In this document: one piece after another, positions 17,075 to 26,704 of the stretch
Layout: each line of letters starts with the position of its first letter
Numbering within the stretch: position 1 is the first letter of the stretch
Assembly: GCF_001427525.1 (NCBI RefSeq)
Contig: NZ_LMGU01000001.1
Location: 1,335,788-1,399,787 of the forward strand
DNA length: 64,000 nucleotides
DNA from: Microbacterium sp. Root61
GTDB taxonomy: Bacteria; Actinomycetota; Actinomycetes; Actinomycetales; Microbacteriaceae
Direction: 5' to 3'
Translations under genes and position numbers: made by a program
Notes under the pieces: generated by a model
Told to the model about the DNA's origin: nothing
What the model saw: the letters and a program-made list of their open reading frames with translations, nothing else
The model's database searches: none

Positions 17075-19243
17075 ATGATCGAACACGACGTGCTCGACGC
17101 CGGACTGGGTGACGGCGACGACGATGACTTCGACGAAGCGATCGAGGTCTTCGACTCACAGCTTCCCGAGAACCGCTACCTCGATCGCGAGGTGAGCTGG
17201 CTGGCGTTCAACCAGCGGGTGCTCGAGCTGGCCGAAGACCCGCGCCTGCCTCTGCTCGAACGCGCCAATTTCCTGGCGATCTTCGCGAGCAACCTCGACG
17301 AGTTCTTCATGGTGCGCGTGGCCGGCCTGAAGCGCCGCATCGTCACCGGGCTCGCGATCCCCACCAATGTGGGCCGCGCCCCGCAGGATGTCCTCGCCGA
17401 CATCTCGGCCGAGGCCCATCGCCTGCAGCTGCGCCACGCGGATGCCTGGAAGGTGCTCGTGCGTCCCGCGCTGGCCGAGTCCGGCATCGAGGTCATGGCC
17501 TGGGACGAGCTCTCCGAGCCCGAGCAGGCACGCCTCACCGAGTACTTCCAGGCCCAGGTGTTCCCCATCCTGATGCCTCTCGCGGTCGATCCCGCGCATC
17601 CGTTCCCGTACATCTCCGGGCTCTCGCTGAACCTCGCGATCCGCATCCGCAACGCCCGCACCGGGCGGCAGGAGTTCGCGCGTCTGAAGGTGCCGCCGAT
17701 GATGCCGCGGCTCATCGAGGTGCCGCACGACGGCGAGACGGTGCGCTACCTGCCGCTGGAAGACCTCATCTCCAACCACTTGGGCGACCTGTTCCCCGGC
17801 ATGGAGATCCTCGACCACCACACGTTCCGCCTCACGCGCAACGAAGACGTCGTGATCGAGGAGGACGAGACCGAGAACCTCATCCAGGCGCTCGAGGCCG
17901 AGCTGCTGCGCCGCCGGTTCGGTCCGCCGATCCGCCTCGAGGTCACGGACGAGATGGATGACGTCACCCTCGACCTGCTGATCAGCGAACTCGCCATCAC
18001 CGAGCAGGAGGTGTTCCGGCTGCCCGGCCTGCTGGACCTGCGCGGACTGTTCGACCTGGGGCGCATCGACCGCCCCGACCTGCGGTATCCCCCGCACGTG
18101 CCCACCACGGCGGTCGCCTTCCAACCGGCGGAGCAGAACGGCCGCGCCGACCTGTTCGCCGCGATCCGCAAGGCCGACGTGCTCGTGCACCACCCGTATG
18201 AGTCGTTCGCGACGAGCGTGCAGGCCTTCCTCGAGCAGGCCGCTCGCGATCCGCACGTGCTCGCCATCAAGCAGACCCTGTACCGCACCTCGGGCGACAG
18301 CCCCATCGTGCAGGCGCTGATCGACGCCGCCGAGTCGGGCAAGCAGGTGCTGGCGCTGGTCGAGGTCAAGGCGCGCTTCGACGAGGCCGCGAACATCGTG
18401 TGGGCGCGCAAGCTCGAGAAGGCCGGCGTGCACGTGGTGTACGGCCTGGTCGGACTCAAGACCCACTGCAAGCTCGCCCTGGTCATCCGCGAGGAAGACG
18501 GCGTGCTGCGCCACTACAGCCATATCGGCACGGGCAACTACAACCCGAAGACCAGTCGCATCTACGAGGACTTCGGCCTGTTCACCACCGACGGTCAGGT
18601 CGGCAAGGACCTCACCCGCCTGTTCAACGAGCTGAGCGGCTACGCGATCGAGAAGAAGTTCAAGCGCCTCCTGGTGGCTCCGCTGCACCTGCGCAAGGGG
18701 CTGCTGCGCCACATCGACAAGGAGCGCCGCAACGCGCTCGCGGGCGGCAGCGCCGGCATCCGCATCAAGGTCAACTCGATGGTCGACGAGCAGATCATCG
18801 ACGCGCTGTACCGCGCCAGCCAGGCCGGCGTGAAGGTCGACGTCTGGGTGCGCGGCATCTGCTCGCTCAAGCCCGGTGTCGAGGGCATGAGCGAGAACAT
18901 CACCGTGCGCAGCATCCTGGGCCGCTATCTGGAGCACTCCCGCATCTTCGCCTTCGACAACGACGGCGACCCGCAGATCTTCATCGGCAGCGCCGACATG
19001 ATGCACCGCAACCTCGACCGTCGGGTCGAGGCCCTGGTCCGCGTGGTCGCTCCCGCGCACCTCAAGGAGCTGACGGATCTGTTCGACCTCGCCATGAGCG
19101 ATGCGACGAGCTCGTGGTGGCTCGGCGCCGAGGGCGAATGGACGCGGCACAGCGTCGCCGAGGACGGCAGGCCGCTCGTCGATCTGCAGGACAAGACCAT
19201 GGCGACCGTGCAACGGCGCCGTCGAGCTCGGGCGGTGCGATGA
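17075..19243 (+). CDS. ppk: Polyphosphate kinase 1
   Basis: 722 aa. It makes inorganic polyphosphate from ATP reversibly. The four PPK1 domains are complete: N-terminal helical domain ([20 protein letters not shown]), head domain, and two PLD-like catalytic C domains. The autophosphorylating histidine is about residue 483 in [18 protein letters not shown]; other catalytic segments are [14 protein letters not shown] and the [17 protein letters not shown] segment. The mutT1-like gene overlaps the stop (ATGA). ppk-mutT1 adjacency is also seen in M. tuberculosis. PHO-box-like repeats lie upstream. Confidence 0.97.
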   Translation: MIEHDVLDAGLGDGDDDDFDEAIEVFDSQLPENRYLDREVSWLAFNQRVLELAEDPRLPLLERANFLAIFASNLDEFFMVRVAGLKRRIVTGLAIPTNVGRAPQDVLADISAEAHRLQLRHADAWKVLVRPALAESGIEVMAWDELSEPEQARLTEYFQAQVFPILMPLAVDPAHPFPYISGLSLNLAIRIRNARTGRQEFARLKVPPMMPRLIEVPHDGETVRYLPLEDLISNHLGDLFPGMEILDHHTFRLTRNEDVVIEEDETENLIQALEAELLRRRFGPPIRLEVTDEMDDVTLDLLISELAITEQEVFRLPGLLDLRGLFDLGRIDRPDLRYPPHVPTTAVAFQPAEQNGRADLFAAIRKADVLVHHPYESFATSVQAFLEQAARDPHVLAIKQTLYRTSGDSPIVQALIDAAESGKQVLALVEVKARFDEAANIVWARKLEKAGVHVVYGLVGLKTHCKLALVIREEDGVLRHYSHIGTGNYNPKTSRIYEDFGLFTTDGQVGKDLTRLFNELSGYAIEKKFKRLLVAPLHLRKGLLRHIDKERRNALAGGSAGIRIKVNSMVDEQIIDALYRASQAGVKVDVWVRGICSLKPGVEGMSENITVRSILGRYLEHSRIFAFDNDGDPQIFIGSADMMHRNLDRRVEALVRVVAPAHLKELTDLFDLAMSDATSSWWLGAEGEWTRHSVAEDGRPLVDLQDKTMATVQRRRRARAVR

Positions 19244-20178
19244 CCGATACCGCGGTCTATGCGGCCGGCGGGGTGATCTGGCGTGTGGTCGACGGCAAGC
19301 TCATGGTGCTCGTCATCCACCGCACCGCGTATGCCGATGTCACGCTCCCCAAGGGCAAGGTCGATCCCGGCGAGACGCTCGCGGAGACCGCCGTGCGCGA
19401 GATGTTCGAGGAGACCGGCATCCGCGTCCGTCTCGGTATCCCGGTCGGCGTCTCGCGCTATCGGATGCCGAGCAAGCGGCAGAAGATCGTGCACTACTGG
19501 TCGGCTCAGGCCACGGAGGACGCCATCCGCGCCTCCGCGTTCGTGCCGAACCGGGAGATCGCGGCCCTCGAGTGGATCGCGCCGAAGAAGGCCCTGACCT
19601 ACCTCAGCTATCCGGTGGACGTCGAGATCCTGGAGAACTTCCTGCGCTTCGTCGACGACGGCGTGCTGGAGACCTTCCCGATCATCGTGCTGCGCCACAC
19701 CAAGGCGACCTCGCGCAGCGACTGGGACGGACCCGACACGATGCGGCCGCTCACCGAACGCGGCACGCGCCAGGCCGCCGCGATCGTCGGCCCGCTGCAG
19801 GCGTTCGGCGTCCGCAAGATCATCTCGAGCGACGCCGTGCGCTGCGTGACGACCGTCGCGCCGCTGGCCGCGACGCTGGGCAAGAAGATCGAGCGCACTC
19901 CCCTGATCAGTCAGGATGCCTGGGAGGCCGGCACCTCGGACACCCGGGCCGTCGTCGGTCGGCGGGTGCGCTCCGGCAAGCCCGCCGTGCTGTGCAGCCA
20001 CGGCCCCGTCCTGCCCGAGATCCTGAGCGAACTCGCCCTGGCCACGGGAACCCTGCGCGGCTCGTATCTCGGCAGCGCGTCCGCCCTGGAGCCGGGGGCC
20101 TTCTCCGTCGTGCACCTCTCCGCGACCAACCCGGGCTCCGGCATCGTCGCGATCGAGACCCACGAGCCGCAGCCCTAG
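19240..20178 (+). CDS. mutT1: NUDIX hydrolase fused to histidine phosphatase, MutT1-like
   Basis: 312 aa, two domains. Residues about 1-140 are a NUDIX hydrolase with a complete box ([20 protein letters not shown], then TGI). Residues about 150-305 are a histidine-phosphatase domain whose RHG motif reads RHT ([15 protein letters not shown]), with a second histidine in [11 protein letters not shown]. This is the layout of mycobacterial MutT1, which hydrolyses oxidised nucleotides such as 8-oxo-dGTP/GTP and diadenosine polyphosphates. It is coupled to ppk through an ATGA overlap. The RHT variant may alter the phosphatase step. Confidence 0.92.
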   Translation: MTDTAVYAAGGVIWRVVDGKLMVLVIHRTAYADVTLPKGKVDPGETLAETAVREMFEETGIRVRLGIPVGVSRYRMPSKRQKIVHYWSAQATEDAIRASAFVPNREIAALEWIAPKKALTYLSYPVDVEILENFLRFVDDGVLETFPIIVLRHTKATSRSDWDGPDTMRPLTERGTRQAAAIVGPLQAFGVRKIISSDAVRCVTTVAPLAATLGKKIERTPLISQDAWEAGTSDTRAVVGRRVRSGKPAVLCSHGPVLPEILSELALATGTLRGSYLGSASALEPGAFSVVHLSATNPGSGIVAIETHEPQP

Positions 20179-20249
20179 TCGCCGGCAGCGTTCCGAGACG
20201 CGTCCGACAGGGTGCGTCATCCGTGATCGTGGGCAGATTCCCGTGCGCT

Positions 20250-20271
20250 GTTCATCTTCTGTTTACCTTTC
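20250..20271 (+). promoter_or_regulatory. Candidate PHO box upstream of pstS
   Basis: Two 11-base direct repeats in tandem, GTTCATCTTCT and GTTTACCTTTC, about 90 bases before the pstS start. They fit the actinobacterial PHO-box unit (GTTCAYY type). This is the best of the three candidate sites in the window and the one expected from known RegX3/PhoP control of pst genes. Confidence 0.6.
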
Positions 20272-20358
20272 CAGCCCAGTCGATTAACAGTGGCTGATTA
20301 CGTTTCTGAGCGAGCCCCGCACCGGGCTCGTTCCCCTGACACGTGAAGGATTCACACA

Positions 20359-21459
20359 GTGAAGATCTCCCGCATCGCCCAGCTGGGCGCTGTCGCCGCA
20401 ATCGCGGCCCTCACACTCGCCGGCTGCGCCTCGAACGAGGGCGGCGGCGCGACGTCACCTTCCGCTTCCGACGTGCCCACGCTCTCCGGCACGATCAACG
20501 GCTCCGGCGCCACCTCGCAGCAGGTCGCCGTCCAGGCCTGGACCGCTGAGTTCCAGGGCACCAACCCCGAGGTGACGGTCAACTACGACCCGCAGGGCTC
20601 GGGCACCGGTCGCGAGTCCTTCCAGTCCGGCGCCGTGAACTTCGCCGGCTCGGACCGCGCATTCAAGGTCGACGAGATCACCGCCGGACCGTTCGACGCG
20701 TGCGTCGCCGGCTCCGACATCGTCGAGATCCCCGCCTACGTCTCGCCGATCGCGATCATCTTCCAGATCGACGGCGTCGACTCGCTCGACCTGGACGCCG
20801 CAACCATCGCGGGCATCTTCGCCGGCACGATCACCAACTGGAACGACCCGGCCATCGCCGCGACCAACCCGGACGCGAAGCTGCCCGACCTGGCGATCAC
20901 GCCCGTGCACCGCTCCGACAAGTCGGGCACGACCGGCAACTTCACCGACTACCTCGCGGCCAACGCCGAGTCCACCTGGACCTTCGGCTCGGTCGAGGAA
21001 TGGCCGATCCAGGGCGGCGAGGCCGCACAGGGCACCTCGGGCGTCGTCAACGCGGTCAAGGGCGGACAGGGCACCATCGGCTACGCCGACTCGTCCCAGG
21101 CCACCGGCATCGCGTCGGTGAACGTCAAGGTCGGCGACGAGTTCGTCGGTCACTCGGCTGAGGGCGCCGCCATCGCGGTCGACGCCTCGCCGTTCGAAGA
21201 GGGCCGTGCCGACACCGATCTGGCCATCTCGATCGACCGCACCACCACCGAGGCCGGCGCCTACCCCGTCGTGCTGATCAGCTACCTGATCGGCTGCGCC
21301 GAGTATGCGGATGCGGATGCCGCGGCTCTGGTCAAGGGCTTCTTCAACACCGCGATCAGCGAGGCGGGCCAGGAGACGGCTGCCACGAACGCCGGCAGCG
21401 CCCCGATCTCGGACGCGCTGCGCACCAAGGCCCAGGCCGCGGTCGACGCGATCAAGTAG
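20359..21459 (+). CDS. pstS: Phosphate ABC transporter substrate-binding lipoprotein
   Basis: 366 aa. Lipoprotein signal peptide with lipobox LAGC (cysteine about residue 23), then a serine/glycine-rich linker and a periplasmic-binding fold. Phosphate-contact segments typical of PstS are present (TINGSGATSQQ; DPQGSGTGRESFQSG; HRSDKSGTTGNF). The GTG start is preceded by TGAAGGA. It heads the pstSCAB operon, which is fed by a promoter with a PHO-box-like repeat. The protein captures phosphate outside the membrane and hands it to PstC/PstA. Confidence 0.97.
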   Translation: MKISRIAQLGAVAAIAALTLAGCASNEGGGATSPSASDVPTLSGTINGSGATSQQVAVQAWTAEFQGTNPEVTVNYDPQGSGTGRESFQSGAVNFAGSDRAFKVDEITAGPFDACVAGSDIVEIPAYVSPIAIIFQIDGVDSLDLDAATIAGIFAGTITNWNDPAIAATNPDAKLPDLAITPVHRSDKSGTTGNFTDYLAANAESTWTFGSVEEWPIQGGEAAQGTSGVVNAVKGGQGTIGYADSSQATGIASVNVKVGDEFVGHSAEGAAIAVDASPFEEGRADTDLAISIDRTTTEAGAYPVVLISYLIGCAEYADADAAALVKGFFNTAISEAGQETAATNAGSAPISDALRTKAQAAVDAIK

Positions 21460-21538
21460 TTCCCCTTCGGCCCCGAGTCGGCATAACGTCGACTCGGGGC
21501 CGAACCCGGTCCACCCCAACCCGAGGACGCCAACTCAC

Positions 21539-22489
21539 ATGACAGCGACATCCGCGCCACCCGAGCCGCGGGTCAAGGCCAAGCAACGCCCCGGAGATCT
21601 CTGGTTCTCGGGGTCTGCCCTGTTTGCGGGATCGATGATCCTCGCCACCCTGGCGGCGGTCGCCTTCTTCCTGATCATCCAGTCGATCCCGGCCATCGGC
21701 GCCGGCAGCGAAGACGCTTCCCTGCTGACGACCAACTTCTGGGACTACGTCTGGCCGCTGCTGTTCGGTACGATCTGGGCCGCGTTCCTGGCCCTGCTGA
21801 TGGCGGTCCCCCTGTCGCTGGGCGTGGCCCTCTTCATCAGCCACTACGCCCCTCGTCGTCTCGCGCAGGGGCTCGGCTACGTCGTCGACCTGCTCGCCGC
21901 CGTCCCGTCGGTCGTCTTCGGCCTGTGGGGCATCCTCGTCCTCGCCCCGGCGGTCCAGCCCGTCTACAACTGGCTCAACGAGTACGTCGGCTGGTTCCCC
22001 CTGTTCGCCGGGGATGTGTCGGCCACCGGCCGCACGATCTTCACCGCCGCCATCGTGCTCGCCGTCATGGTCGTGCCGATCATCACGGCGATCTGCCGCG
22101 AGATCTTCCTGCAGACCCCTGTCCTGCACGAGGAAGCAGCCCTCGCGCTCGGCGCGACCCGGTGGGAGATGATCCGCATGGCGGTGCTGCCGTTCGGCCG
22201 CTCCGGCATCGTCTCGGCCTCCATGCTGGGCCTGGGCCGCGCGCTCGGCGAGACGATGGCCGTCGCCATGGTGCTCTCGGCGACCGGCACCGTCAGCTTC
22301 CAGCTGTTCACCTCCACCAACCCCTCGACGATCGCGGCGAACATCGCCCTGACCTTCCCCGAGGCGTACGGAACGAACATCAACGTGCTCATCGCGACCG
22401 GCCTCATCCTGTTCGTCGTCACATTCGCGGTCAACGCGGTGGCGCGCTGGGTCGTCAACCGTCGCAAAGAATTCTCGGGAGCGAACTGA
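21539..22489 (+). CDS. pstC: Phosphate ABC transporter permease PstC
   Basis: 316 aa, six predicted membrane helices. The ABC-coupling EAA loop is visible (HEEAALALGATRWEMIRMAV, in the second half). It pairs with PstA to form the phosphate channel. The ATG at 21539 follows GAGGA and gives the usual family start; an upstream open extension reads as arginine/serine-rich noise. It lies 79 bases downstream of pstS and 1 base before pstA. Confidence 0.96.
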   Translation: MTATSAPPEPRVKAKQRPGDLWFSGSALFAGSMILATLAAVAFFLIIQSIPAIGAGSEDASLLTTNFWDYVWPLLFGTIWAAFLALLMAVPLSLGVALFISHYAPRRLAQGLGYVVDLLAAVPSVVFGLWGILVLAPAVQPVYNWLNEYVGWFPLFAGDVSATGRTIFTAAIVLAVMVVPIITAICREIFLQTPVLHEEAALALGATRWEMIRMAVLPFGRSGIVSASMLGLGRALGETMAVAMVLSATGTVSFQLFTSTNPSTIAANIALTFPEAYGTNINVLIATGLILFVVTFAVNAVARWVVNRRKEFSGAN

Positions 22490-22490
22490 C

Positions 22491-23588
22491 ATGACCATCA
22501 CCGCTCCCCCTCCCGTGCGCATCGCACCGACCGCCTCCGATTCGCTGCGCAGCGGCCGCCTGGCGCGGTGGGTGCCCTGGACGCTGCTCGCGGCATCCGT
22601 CATCGCCATGCTCGGCGTCTTCCTCGTCATCGAAGGCGCCGGCACCGACGGGCTGAACTACGCCGGCTGGCTCGTCAGCTCAGCGGTCGTCTACCTGGTG
22701 CTGATCTTCGTGATCTCCACGATCGTCGAGGGCCGCCGCAAGGCCACCGACCGCCTGATCACCGGCGTCGTCACCTCGGCGTTCCTCATCGCGATGGTGC
22801 CGCTCGTGTCCGTCGCCTGGACGGTCGTGGCCAACGGCATCGCGCGCTTCGACTTCCTGTTCTTCTCGAGCTCGATGCGCAACGTCGTCGGCGAAGGCGG
22901 CGGCGCGCTGCACGCGATCGTCGGCACCGTGCTGATCACCGGTGCCGCCGCAATCATCTCGATCCCGATCGGCCTGATGACCGCGATCTACCTGGTCGAG
23001 TACGGCGCCGGCAAGCGCCTCGCACGCGGCATCACGTTCTTGGTCGATGTCATGACCGGCATCCCGTCCATCGTGGCGGGTCTGTTCGCCTACGCGCTGT
23101 TCGCGATCTTCTTCGGTCCCGGCATCCGCCTGGGCATCATGGGTGCCGTCGCGCTGGCCGTGCTGATGATCCCGGTCGTCGTGCGCTCCAGCGAGGAAAT
23201 GCTGCGCCTCGTGCCGAACGAGCTGCGGGAGGCCGCCTACGCCCTCGGCGTACCGAAGTGGCTCACGGTGGTCAAAGTCGTGCTGCCGACCGCGATCGCG
23301 GGCATCACGACGGGCATCATGCTGTCGATCTCGCGCGTCATCGGCGAGACGGCCCCGCTGCTGATCACGGCCGGCTTCACGGACTCGATGAACTACAACC
23401 TGTTCGACGGCCGCATGCAGACCCTCCCGGTGTTCACGTACACGCAGTACGCGAACCAGGGCATCCCGCCGGAGGTCTACACCGACCGCGCCTGGGCCGC
23501 CGCGCTCACCCTCATCGTGATCGTCATGGTCCTCAATCTCCTCGCACGCGTCATCGCCAAGGTCTTCTCGCCCAAGACCGGCCGCTGA
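22491..23588 (+). CDS. pstA: Phosphate ABC transporter permease PstA
   Basis: 365 aa. It is longer than typical PstA because of an N-terminal extension with two or three extra membrane segments (residues about 20-95) before the conserved permease domain. The EAA loop (LREAAYALGVPKWLTVVKVV) is intact, and the end of the protein has the conserved FTYTQYANQGIPPE segment. It starts one base after the pstC stop, so translation is coupled. Confidence 0.96.
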   Translation: MTITAPPPVRIAPTASDSLRSGRLARWVPWTLLAASVIAMLGVFLVIEGAGTDGLNYAGWLVSSAVVYLVLIFVISTIVEGRRKATDRLITGVVTSAFLIAMVPLVSVAWTVVANGIARFDFLFFSSSMRNVVGEGGGALHAIVGTVLITGAAAIISIPIGLMTAIYLVEYGAGKRLARGITFLVDVMTGIPSIVAGLFAYALFAIFFGPGIRLGIMGAVALAVLMIPVVVRSSEEMLRLVPNELREAAYALGVPKWLTVVKVVLPTAIAGITTGIMLSISRVIGETAPLLITAGFTDSMNYNLFDGRMQTLPVFTYTQYANQGIPPEVYTDRAWAAALTLIVIVMVLNLLARVIAKVFSPKTGR

Positions 23589-23615
23589 CCCTCCGAACCG
23601 CTCAGAAAGTACCTC

Positions 23616-24395
23616 GTGTCCAAAAGCATTGAAGTCAACGATCTCAACGTCTACTACAGCGACTTCCTCGCCGTCGAAGGCGTCTCGCTGTCGATCGAGC
23701 CCCGCAGTGTCACGGCCTTCATCGGCCCGTCCGGCTGCGGCAAGTCGACGTTCCTGCGCACCCTCAACCGCATGCACGAAGTGATCCCCGGCGCCCGCGT
23801 CGAGGGCGAAGTGCTGCTGGACGGCGACGACCTCTACGCCAACGGCGTGGACCCGGTGGCCGTGCGCCGCCAGGTCGGCATGGTCTTCCAGCGGCCCAAC
23901 CCGTTCCCGACGATGTCGATCAAGGAGAACGTGCTGGCCGGAGTGAAGCTCAACAACAAGCGCATCTCCAAGTCGGACGCCGACACCCTGGTGGAGAAGT
24001 CGCTGCGCGGCGCCAACCTCTGGAACGAGGTCAAGGACCGCCTCGACAAGCCCGGCTCCGGCCTCTCCGGCGGCCAGCAGCAGCGCCTCTGCATCGCCCG
24101 TGCGATCGCGGTCGCCCCGCAGGTGCTCCTGATGGACGAGCCCTGCTCGGCGCTGGACCCCATCTCGACGTACGCGATCGAGGAGCTGATCGAGGAGCTC
24201 AAGCAGGACTACACGATCGTGATCGTCACGCACAACATGCAGCAGGCCTCGCGCGTCTCGGACAAGACCGCGTTCTTCAACATCGCCGGCACCGGCAAGC
24301 CCGGCAAGCTCATCGAGTACAACGACACCCGCTCGATCTTCACCACCCCGGCCGTCCAGGCCACGGAGGACTACGTCTCCGGACGCTTCGGGTAG
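23616..24395 (+). CDS. pstB: Phosphate ABC transporter ATP-binding protein PstB
   Basis: 259 aa. It has Walker A (GPSGCGKST, about residues 36-44), the Q loop, the signature LSGGQQQRL and Walker B ([12 protein letters not shown]), followed by the H-loop ([14 protein letters not shown]). It hydrolyses ATP to drive phosphate import through PstCA. GTG start at 23616 with a weak AGAAAG upstream. Last gene of the pst operon; a strong hairpin terminator follows 18 bases later. Confidence 0.97.
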   Translation: MSKSIEVNDLNVYYSDFLAVEGVSLSIEPRSVTAFIGPSGCGKSTFLRTLNRMHEVIPGARVEGEVLLDGDDLYANGVDPVAVRRQVGMVFQRPNPFPTMSIKENVLAGVKLNNKRISKSDADTLVEKSLRGANLWNEVKDRLDKPGSGLSGGQQQRLCIARAIAVAPQVLLMDEPCSALDPISTYAIEELIEELKQDYTIVIVTHNMQQASRVSDKTAFFNIAGTGKPGKLIEYNDTRSIFTTPAVQATEDYVSGRFG

Positions 24396-24412
24396 GTCCT
24401 TCGAGCGTTGTG

Positions 24413-24448
24413 GAAGAGCGGATGCCTCGGTAGAGGCATCCGCTCTTC
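24413..24448 (+). terminator. Intrinsic-type terminator after pstB
   Basis: A perfect 16-base stem, GAAGAGCGGATGCCTC with GAGGCATCCGCTCTTC, around the loop GGTA. It sits 18 bases after the pstB stop and before the convergent tetR gene. The stem contains the GCGGATGCC element that recurs across this chromosome. Confidence 0.85.
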
Positions 24449-24508
24449 TGCGTCTACGGGTACGACTCGGGGTCGTACGCGCGGGCGTCCGTGCCGAGGT
24501 GGATGCGT

Positions 24509-25099
24509 TTACTCGTCGCGTACCGGATGCTGCGCGGCCGGGGCCGGCGACAGGTCGACGGCCATTCCGAGCAGCGACGCGACGAGTGCGGCGTCGCCCA
24601 TTCCGGCGCCGGGGTGCCAGCCACCTGCGATGAGCTGTTGGTAGCCGATCACCGCGGCGACGATGAGCGCCGCCCGTCGTCTGGCCTCGACGGCGTCGAA
24701 ACCCAGTTCCTCGATGACGCCGGCTACGTAGGTGACGCGGCGCTCCACGACCCTCCCGACAACCTGGTGGATGCCGGCTGCCGCGGCCTCGATGTAGAGC
24801 GTGCGTTCGCCCCCTCGATCCTGCATGCGCTGAACGATCGCCTCGAACAGCCACGCGAGCCTGTCCCGCGGCGACTCGATCTGCTGCACACGCGCGATCA
24901 GCTCCTCGGTCTCGGTGCGCTCCCACGTCTCGAGCACAGTCTGGACCAGAGCGGCACGGTCGGCGAAGTGCCAGTAGAACGACCCCTTGGTCGTACCGAG
25001 GTCGCGGGCGACGGCTTCGACTCGCACCGCTGCGATGCCGTCGGCGTTGAAGCGCTCGAATGCGGCCAGGGTCCAGTCATCCGCCGTCAGCCTTGCCAT
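24509..25099 (-). CDS. TetR-family transcriptional regulator
   Basis: 196 aa. The N-terminal helix-turn-helix (about residues 10-55) has the recognition segment TTKGSFYWHFADRAAL typical of TetR proteins. The C-terminal helical domain binds an unknown ligand and dimerises. I use the ATG at 25099, where the family domain begins; longer frames add non-conserved residues. It is divergent from a DUF2867 gene with two 14-base palindromes in the shared promoter, so it probably represses both itself and that gene. Confidence 0.88.
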   Translation of the reverse strand: MARLTADDWTLAAFERFNADGIAAVRVEAVARDLGTTKGSFYWHFADRAALVQTVLETWERTETEELIARVQQIESPRDRLAWLFEAIVQRMQDRGGERTLYIEAAAAGIHQVVGRVVERRVTYVAGVIEELGFDAVEARRRAALIVAAVIGYQQLIAGGWHPGAGMGDAALVASLLGMAVDLSPAPAAQHPVRDE

Positions 25100-25104
25100 G
25101 TTCC

Positions 25105-25118
25105 ATACGCTACCGTAT
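25105..25118. promoter_or_regulatory. TetR operator candidate 1
   Basis: A 14-base palindrome, ATACG-CTAC-CGTAT, 6 bases upstream of the TetR start codon. Its arms match operator 2, whose centre is 32 bases away, close to three helical turns. Confidence 0.65.
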
Positions 25119-25136
25119 AGTCGGATTCCACCAACC

Positions 25137-25150
25137 GTACGCACCCGTAT
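25137..25150. promoter_or_regulatory. TetR operator candidate 2
   Basis: A 14-base near-palindrome, GTACG-CACC-CGTAT, differing from the ATACG/CGTAT arms by one base. It lies 26 bases upstream of the DUF2867 gene start and probably overlaps its promoter. Confidence 0.6.
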
Positions 25151-25176
25151 GGTGAGTGCCCCGGGGAGCAACCGCA

Positions 25177-25659
25177 GTGAGAGAGACACAGCCGATGCAG
25201 CATCCGTCCTTCTGGTCGCTGGCGTTCGAAGAGATCGTCGACCCCGACTACGCGCACGTCACGATCGGCGTCCTTCCCGCTCACGCGACGGCGGACCCGG
25301 CCGCCTGGGCACGCAACCTGTTCTCGTACGACGCGCTCCCCCGGTGGATCTCGGGTCCGCTGACGCTCGGGCACCTCTCCTCGCGCGCCAGCCGCCCGGC
25401 CTACCCCGCCGCGTTCGCGGTGCGCCGCGTCGAAGGAGACGAAGCACTCGTCGGCGTCGACGGTCGGCGGATGGACCTGCGAGTGGGGATCGGCGTGGAC
25501 GAGCGCAACGCGCTCGTGCGCGTGATCGCCGCAGTGCGGTTCAAGGGCGCTCACACTCCCTTGTGGGTGCTCCCGGCGCGGGTCCTGCTGCCGTTCGTGG
25601 TGCGCGGAATGCTGGGCCGGTCGCGTCGGGCGCTCTCGGGAGCGACGTCGGACCGGTGA
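25177..25659 (+). CDS. DUF2867-family protein
   Basis: 160 aa; resembles DUF2867 proteins, which have no established activity known to me. A conserved core (VDGRRMDLRVGIGVDE) is followed by a C-terminal hydrophobic, arginine-flanked helix (LLPFVVRGMLGRSRRAL). The GTG at 25177 is favoured because GGGGAG lies about 8 bases upstream; an in-frame ATG at 25195 is possible. It is divergent from a TetR gene with paired operators between, so it is probably the regulator's main target. Confidence 0.68.
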   Translation: MRETQPMQHPSFWSLAFEEIVDPDYAHVTIGVLPAHATADPAAWARNLFSYDALPRWISGPLTLGHLSSRASRPAYPAAFAVRRVEGDEALVGVDGRRMDLRVGIGVDERNALVRVIAAVRFKGAHTPLWVLPARVLLPFVVRGMLGRSRRALSGATSDR

Positions 25660-25686
25660 CTTCCGGCCGGGGACGAGGGCCAGAAG

Positions 25687-26571
25687 TCAGTCGCGCGGCG
25701 ACAGCAGGTACGCGTTCAGTCGGCCGGTGAAGTCGGGGTCGACGGGCAATGCCGTGCCGTCGATCGCCGTGATCGGGGCGGCGAGACGGACGCTGGAGAG
25801 GAGCCATGCAGCATCCGCGCGGAGCAGATCGGATGCCGGGACCTCGCGGTACTCGGTCGCGAGCCCCTGCGCCTCGAGCCACTCGAACGCGCTGAGCTGG
25901 GTCGTGCCGTGCAGGATCGAGCCGGTCGGGGCGGGCGTCACGTAGGTGCCCCCGATGCGCAGGATGACGGAGGCGGTGGGCGCTTCGAGCACGATGCCGT
26001 CCGAGGAGACGAAGATCGCGTCATCCGCGCCCTGGCGCTTGGCCTCGCGGATCGCCGCCATGTTGACGGCGTACGACAGCGTCTTGGCGCCCAGCAGCAG
26101 CCACGGTGCGCGGATGGCGGCACGGCTGTCCAGCCCGCGGTCGAGGGTCACGATCCGGACGCCCTCCGCACGGACGCGTGCGAAGTCGGCCGCCGGGGCG
26201 GCGGTGACCCACGCGGTCGGGGTGGGGCCGTGCTCCACCCCGCGGCTCAGGATGAGCTTGATGACCGACTCCCCTGCACCGCAGTGCGCCGCCACCGCGG
26301 CGATCGCCGCGCGCCACTGCGGCAGGTGCGGTGCGGGCAGATCGCACAGGCGGGCCGAGTGCGCCAGCCGCTCAAGGTGCGCCTCGACCTCCTGCGGGTG
26401 GCCGTCGACCACGCCGATCGACTCGAAGATGCCGTCGCCGCGCTGCGTGCTCAGCTCGCCGACGCTGAGCGCCGGGGCGGACGGATCGACCGCGGTGAAC
26501 GTGTCGGCGAACGTGGTGCGGACATCGTCGGATGCCGCGGGGTCGATCATGAGCGCGTAGAGCCAGGCCAT
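25687..26571 (-). CDS. pabC: Aminodeoxychorismate lyase / class IV aminotransferase
   Basis: 294 aa, fold type IV PLP enzyme. The PLP lysine is in LLGAKTLSYAVNMAAIREAK and the cofactor phosphate region in IVLEAPTASVILRIGG. The family includes 4-amino-4-deoxychorismate lyase (p-aminobenzoate for folate) and branched-chain or D-amino-acid aminotransferases. The neighbourhood, the M. tuberculosis Rv0812 region, favours the lyase. Upstream (26572-26736) lies a non-coding stretch with a strongly structured RNA candidate. Confidence 0.85.
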   Translation of the reverse strand: MAWLYALMIDPAASDDVRTTFADTFTAVDPSAPALSVGELSTQRGDGIFESIGVVDGHPQEVEAHLERLAHSARLCDLPAPHLPQWRAAIAAVAAHCGAGESVIKLILSRGVEHGPTPTAWVTAAPAADFARVRAEGVRIVTLDRGLDSRAAIRAPWLLLGAKTLSYAVNMAAIREAKRQGADDAIFVSSDGIVLEAPTASVILRIGGTYVTPAPTGSILHGTTQLSAFEWLEAQGLATEYREVPASDLLRADAAWLLSSVRLAAPITAIDGTALPVDPDFTGRLNAYLLSPRD

Positions 26572-26614
26572 GATCCGAGCCTAGGGCCGGGAATGCGCCG
26601 GGCGACCACTCCGT

Positions 26615-26620
26615 TACACT
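26615..26620 (+). promoter_or_regulatory. Candidate -10 element for the structured RNA
   Basis: TACACT, a good match to the TAnnnT actinobacterial -10, ends 6 bases before the first paired base of the RNA helix at 26627. No convincing -35 is visible. Confidence 0.4.
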
Positions 26621-26626
26621 GGAACA

Positions 26627-26704
26627 GCCGGGCCGCAGTAACCCCGGGCTCCATCTTTTGCCGCTATGAGCGGCCTCGCGCCGAGAGGCGTTCTGCGGCC
26701 CGGC
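26627..26704 (+). ncRNA. Candidate structured non-coding RNA
   Basis: A perfect 12-base-pair closing helix (GCCGGGCCGCAG at 26627-26638 with CTGCGGCCCGGC at 26693-26704) encloses two further hairpins. One is GCCGC-TATGA-GCGGC; the other is CGCC closed by a GAGA (GNRA) tetraloop and GGCG. An unpaired TAACCCCGGGCTCCATCTTTT segment (first 20 bases here) joins them. A -10-like TACACT sits just upstream. It lies between pabC and a conserved hypothetical gene. I do not recognise a known RNA family. On the opposite strand it would be the pabC leader, so the strand is uncertain. Confidence 0.5.

Noticed and set aside
17156..19213. Very long open frame antisense to ppk (also others antisense to cysS, ispDF and the DUF5054 gene)
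   Set aside because: High GC leaves opposite frames open by chance. The products are rich in low-complexity Arg/Ala/Asp/Val-type sequence, have no domains or ribosome sites, and lie wholly over well-supported genes.
12252..24448. Shared GAGCGGATG stems at 12252 and 24413 as copies of a mobile element
   Set aside because: Only the short stem is shared, both sit directly after operon ends, and the word is common chromosome-wide, so they are better read as terminators.
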